Source of the DNA: Paracyclopina nana | Lineage: Eukaryota > Arthropoda > Copepoda > Cyclopoida > Cyclopettidae | Direction of reading: 5' to 3' | Assembly: GCA_019096065.1 (NCBI GenBank) | Contig: JAGUCH010000003.1 | Coordinates: 7,936,001 to 8,000,000 of the forward strand | DNA length: 64,000 nucleotides | Shown here: piece by piece, positions 61,979 to 64,000 of the stretch | Layout: each line of letters starts with the position of its first letter | How positions within the stretch are numbered: the first letter of the stretch is position 1 | Translations under genes and position numbers: made by a program | The notes under the pieces: model-generated | What the model saw: only the letters and a program-made list of their open reading frames with translations | The model's database searches: none | Told to the model about the DNA's origin: nothing

Positions 61979-63267
61979 CGTAAGTCATTCCGCAGTCCTT
62001 TTGATAAAATTGATAAGAAATCTCTTTGGTGGCCTGGAAAAAGGCTTTCTTCAGTGTGATCGACTTAGAATTGAAATGGGCCAAAATGTTGCACATCTCT
62101 GCATTTCATGCAGGCCTCTAATGTGGCTGTAGGCACACATTGTGCAATCTATGTAGCATAAATGTAAGTAGCCTTAGCACGTCGTCAATGAAGTCATGCA
62201 AATGTTGTAATAGTAGATGGGGAGCTTTTCTCCCCATTTGCCGAAATCCAAGCTGCCATGGCCCTCAAACAACCCTTCTTGTTAGTCAAGTGAAATATAG
62301 GGCAAATGTAGCATGCATGACATTGCCAAATGAGCCCAGTTGGTTTGTTTCACGTGATGACTTTATCAGAGTGCAAAATCCTGAGCCTTACTTTTCCTGG
62401 CTTGCCACTTCGGAAATGTCATATCAAAAGTGACATTTTTACATTTGCGCCAAAAGGTCAACTGGCATTTTTCGGTCTACAATCCTCACCAATAAAACTC
62501 CATTTACTTTATTGGATTCGCCCCTTCGTTCCTCCTTGGAAGGCTTGGATAAAAGTCCATTTCCTGGCCTCCTGTTTGGCGGGAAAAAATCAAGGTTGCG
62601 TGATCGCCTCCTTTTTCCTCAGTATATGGGCCATTTTTCGTGCTTTTTTGCGCGACTCAAACAACCTACTTTGTGTGTTGCTTCAGAGGTGAAACAAGCT
62701 TTTAATCTTTTTCTGTTCAGGTAAAAAACTGGGGGGAAATGGCCATTTGTGAGCAAAATGCACTTGCGGGTAAAGCGGCTTTTTAAAGCGGCTGCCAATT
62801 ATTATTAAGCATTTTGATGCCGCTTTCCCTAGAAGAGCAAAAGGTTTTAGTCTAAATGTGAAAGCAGCTAAGCGCAAAAAACGGTGAGATTGTTTTAGCA
62901 TTAGGGGAGAGACTCCTGACGCTAAGTGCAAAAATGCGGCTATATTGCTGAAACCCAATCTTTTGTTTAAAAGCCATTTTGCGGACAAAAATCTCACCGC
63001 CGCTGCTGCTTTCAAAGTCAGTTGCCAGTATTAAAAGGGTGGACAGAGGAAAAACTTTCTTCTTCTTTTCTTCCTCCAGCTAAAAAAGGGGGCCTCTGAG
63101 CTCAGCCAATATACAAGAATAAAAGAAAGTAGTTCGAGGCTTGTGCACTGCGTGGAAAAAGTACTTATCTACTTTACCGCAAACTTACCTTCTTCTGCAA
63201 TAGATACCTTGATAATTGGAGTGAATTTGTTAATGGCAGATTTTTCGGGTGAAAGCAACTTGGCTCG
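61979..63267 (-). CDS. Two exons of an unrecognised gene
   Basis: Exon 63189-63267 (acceptor CTGCACAG, donor GTAAGT) codes RAKLLSPEKSAINKFTPIIK followed by VSIAEE plus one base. Exon 61979-62098 (acceptor AAATGCAG, donor GTAAGC) supplies the other two bases of a glutamate codon and continues MCNILAHFNSKSITLKKAFF, then QATKEISYQFYQKDCGMTY plus one base. Four good splice sites, an open frame in both exons and a matching phase support real coding sequence. The composition suggests amphipathic helices. I do not recognise the family. The frame of the first exon is assumed from its only fully open reading that joins the second. The 5' part probably lies right of the window or in an unassigned exon; the 3' part is not found. 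Confidence 0.55.
62099..63188. other. Intron of the unrecognised gene
   Basis: A 1,090-bp interval between the two phase-matching exons. Open frames here are present on both strands but show no motif. Confidence 0.5.
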
Positions 63268-64000
63268 CTGTGCAGAGGGAGGACAATAAATAGAGAAAAA
63301 GTATAGTAGATGGTGCGACAATCCGAGAAGTTTTCTTGGCAACGAGATTAAAATTGGTCGTATAGTGAACTTTGCCAGATCCTCCTACCTCATTTTTCCA
63401 CGCTGTGCTAATGATGAACGCATGGAGAAGGAGGGAAGAATAATTTTAATGACCGCTAGCGAGGCAAAAATTTTCGCGTAGCTTAAAAAATCTGGCGGTA
63501 AGTCCCATGGGACGTTGTCATAAATCTTGTATATCAACGCCTGAGGGAAAAGTTTGAACAAGAAAGCAGCAGAAGCCACCATAAAAAAAGGGAGGAAAAT
63601 TTGTCTCTCTCACGTCAGTCGTCAATAGTAATGATGCGTTGAGTCTTCAAAAAAAAATGCTTGAAGTGATTCCTTGTGCGAGCTTCTTGTATTCATAGGA
63701 AACAAAGATGTGTAGTACTAAACATCCAATGTATCATCATTGAAGAAGCGTAAGAAAGAAAGCTTTGTTTTTAAAATGTCTTGGACTCTTTTATTTTTGT
63801 TTGCCTCTTTATTATTTATCCAAATCTGCTTCAAGGAAATATCTCCTATTTATAGTCTACTATCTTAATGGCTGTTTTCCCTTTTGGTAAGCTTAAGCAG
63901 TCCCATGGGAGACCATCTCTCCTATATATTTCTATTTTTGGCGAAAAAACAGTGCAGAAGTTATTGAGACACCTTTTTCTGCAATCTATAACATAAAGGG
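63268..64000. other. Right end of window, no assigned feature
   Basis: A minus-strand frame near 63385-63541 follows a good pyrimidine-rich acceptor (TTCCCTCAG), but its possible donors do not match the phase of the exon at 63189-63267, so it is not called. Confidence 0.45.

Noticed and set aside
63385..63582. Candidate upstream exon of the unrecognised gene
   Set aside because: The acceptor is good, but no donor in it gives the phase needed to join the exon at 63189-63267.
1..64000. CRISPR arrays, bacterial operons, tRNA or rRNA genes, phage genes
   Set aside because: None seen. The splice structure and gene content are animal, so bacterial feature types do not apply.

Overview
The window is animal nuclear DNA, most likely from an arthropod and possibly a small crustacean. 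The evidence is GT-AG introns that are often only about 55-65 bp, a multi-exon ASAP-family ArfGAP gene, and a small secreted EF-hand protein of a kind I associate with crustaceans. The species cannot be fixed from the sequence. All three genes found lie on the minus strand.

Positions 1-36194 hold most of an ASAP gene (ArfGAP with SH3, ankyrin repeat and PH domains). Thirteen exons join with consistent phases into 830 codons: BAR domain, PH domain, ArfGAP zinc finger, ankyrin repeats, an acidic patch and the start of a proline- and serine-rich tail. The frame is still open at base 1, so the rest of the tail and the expected SH3 domain lie outside the window. Intron sizes are sharply bimodal: six are 55-71 bp, but intron 1 is 26,003 bp. 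The introns carry several foldback (inverted-repeat) elements. Three are 145-bp near-perfect hairpins in introns 1 and 3. Two are 384-bp copies that flank exon 3.

Positions 36195-59953 are a large intergenic region in which no gene is recognised. It starts with a CpG-rich stretch next to the ASAP start codon. It also holds a 605-bp long-terminal-inverted-repeat element, a tiny mariner-like relic and CTG microsatellites.

Positions 59954-60492 hold a complete four-exon gene for a 118-residue secreted EF-hand protein with a TATA box. Positions 61979-63267 hold two phase-compatible exons of a gene that is not recognised; it probably continues past the right edge.

The most interesting signal is the 145-bp hairpin family. 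Two subfamilies differ at 19 of 51 outer-arm positions, every difference is compensated in the opposite arm, and both keep the same unpaired position and the same loop core.
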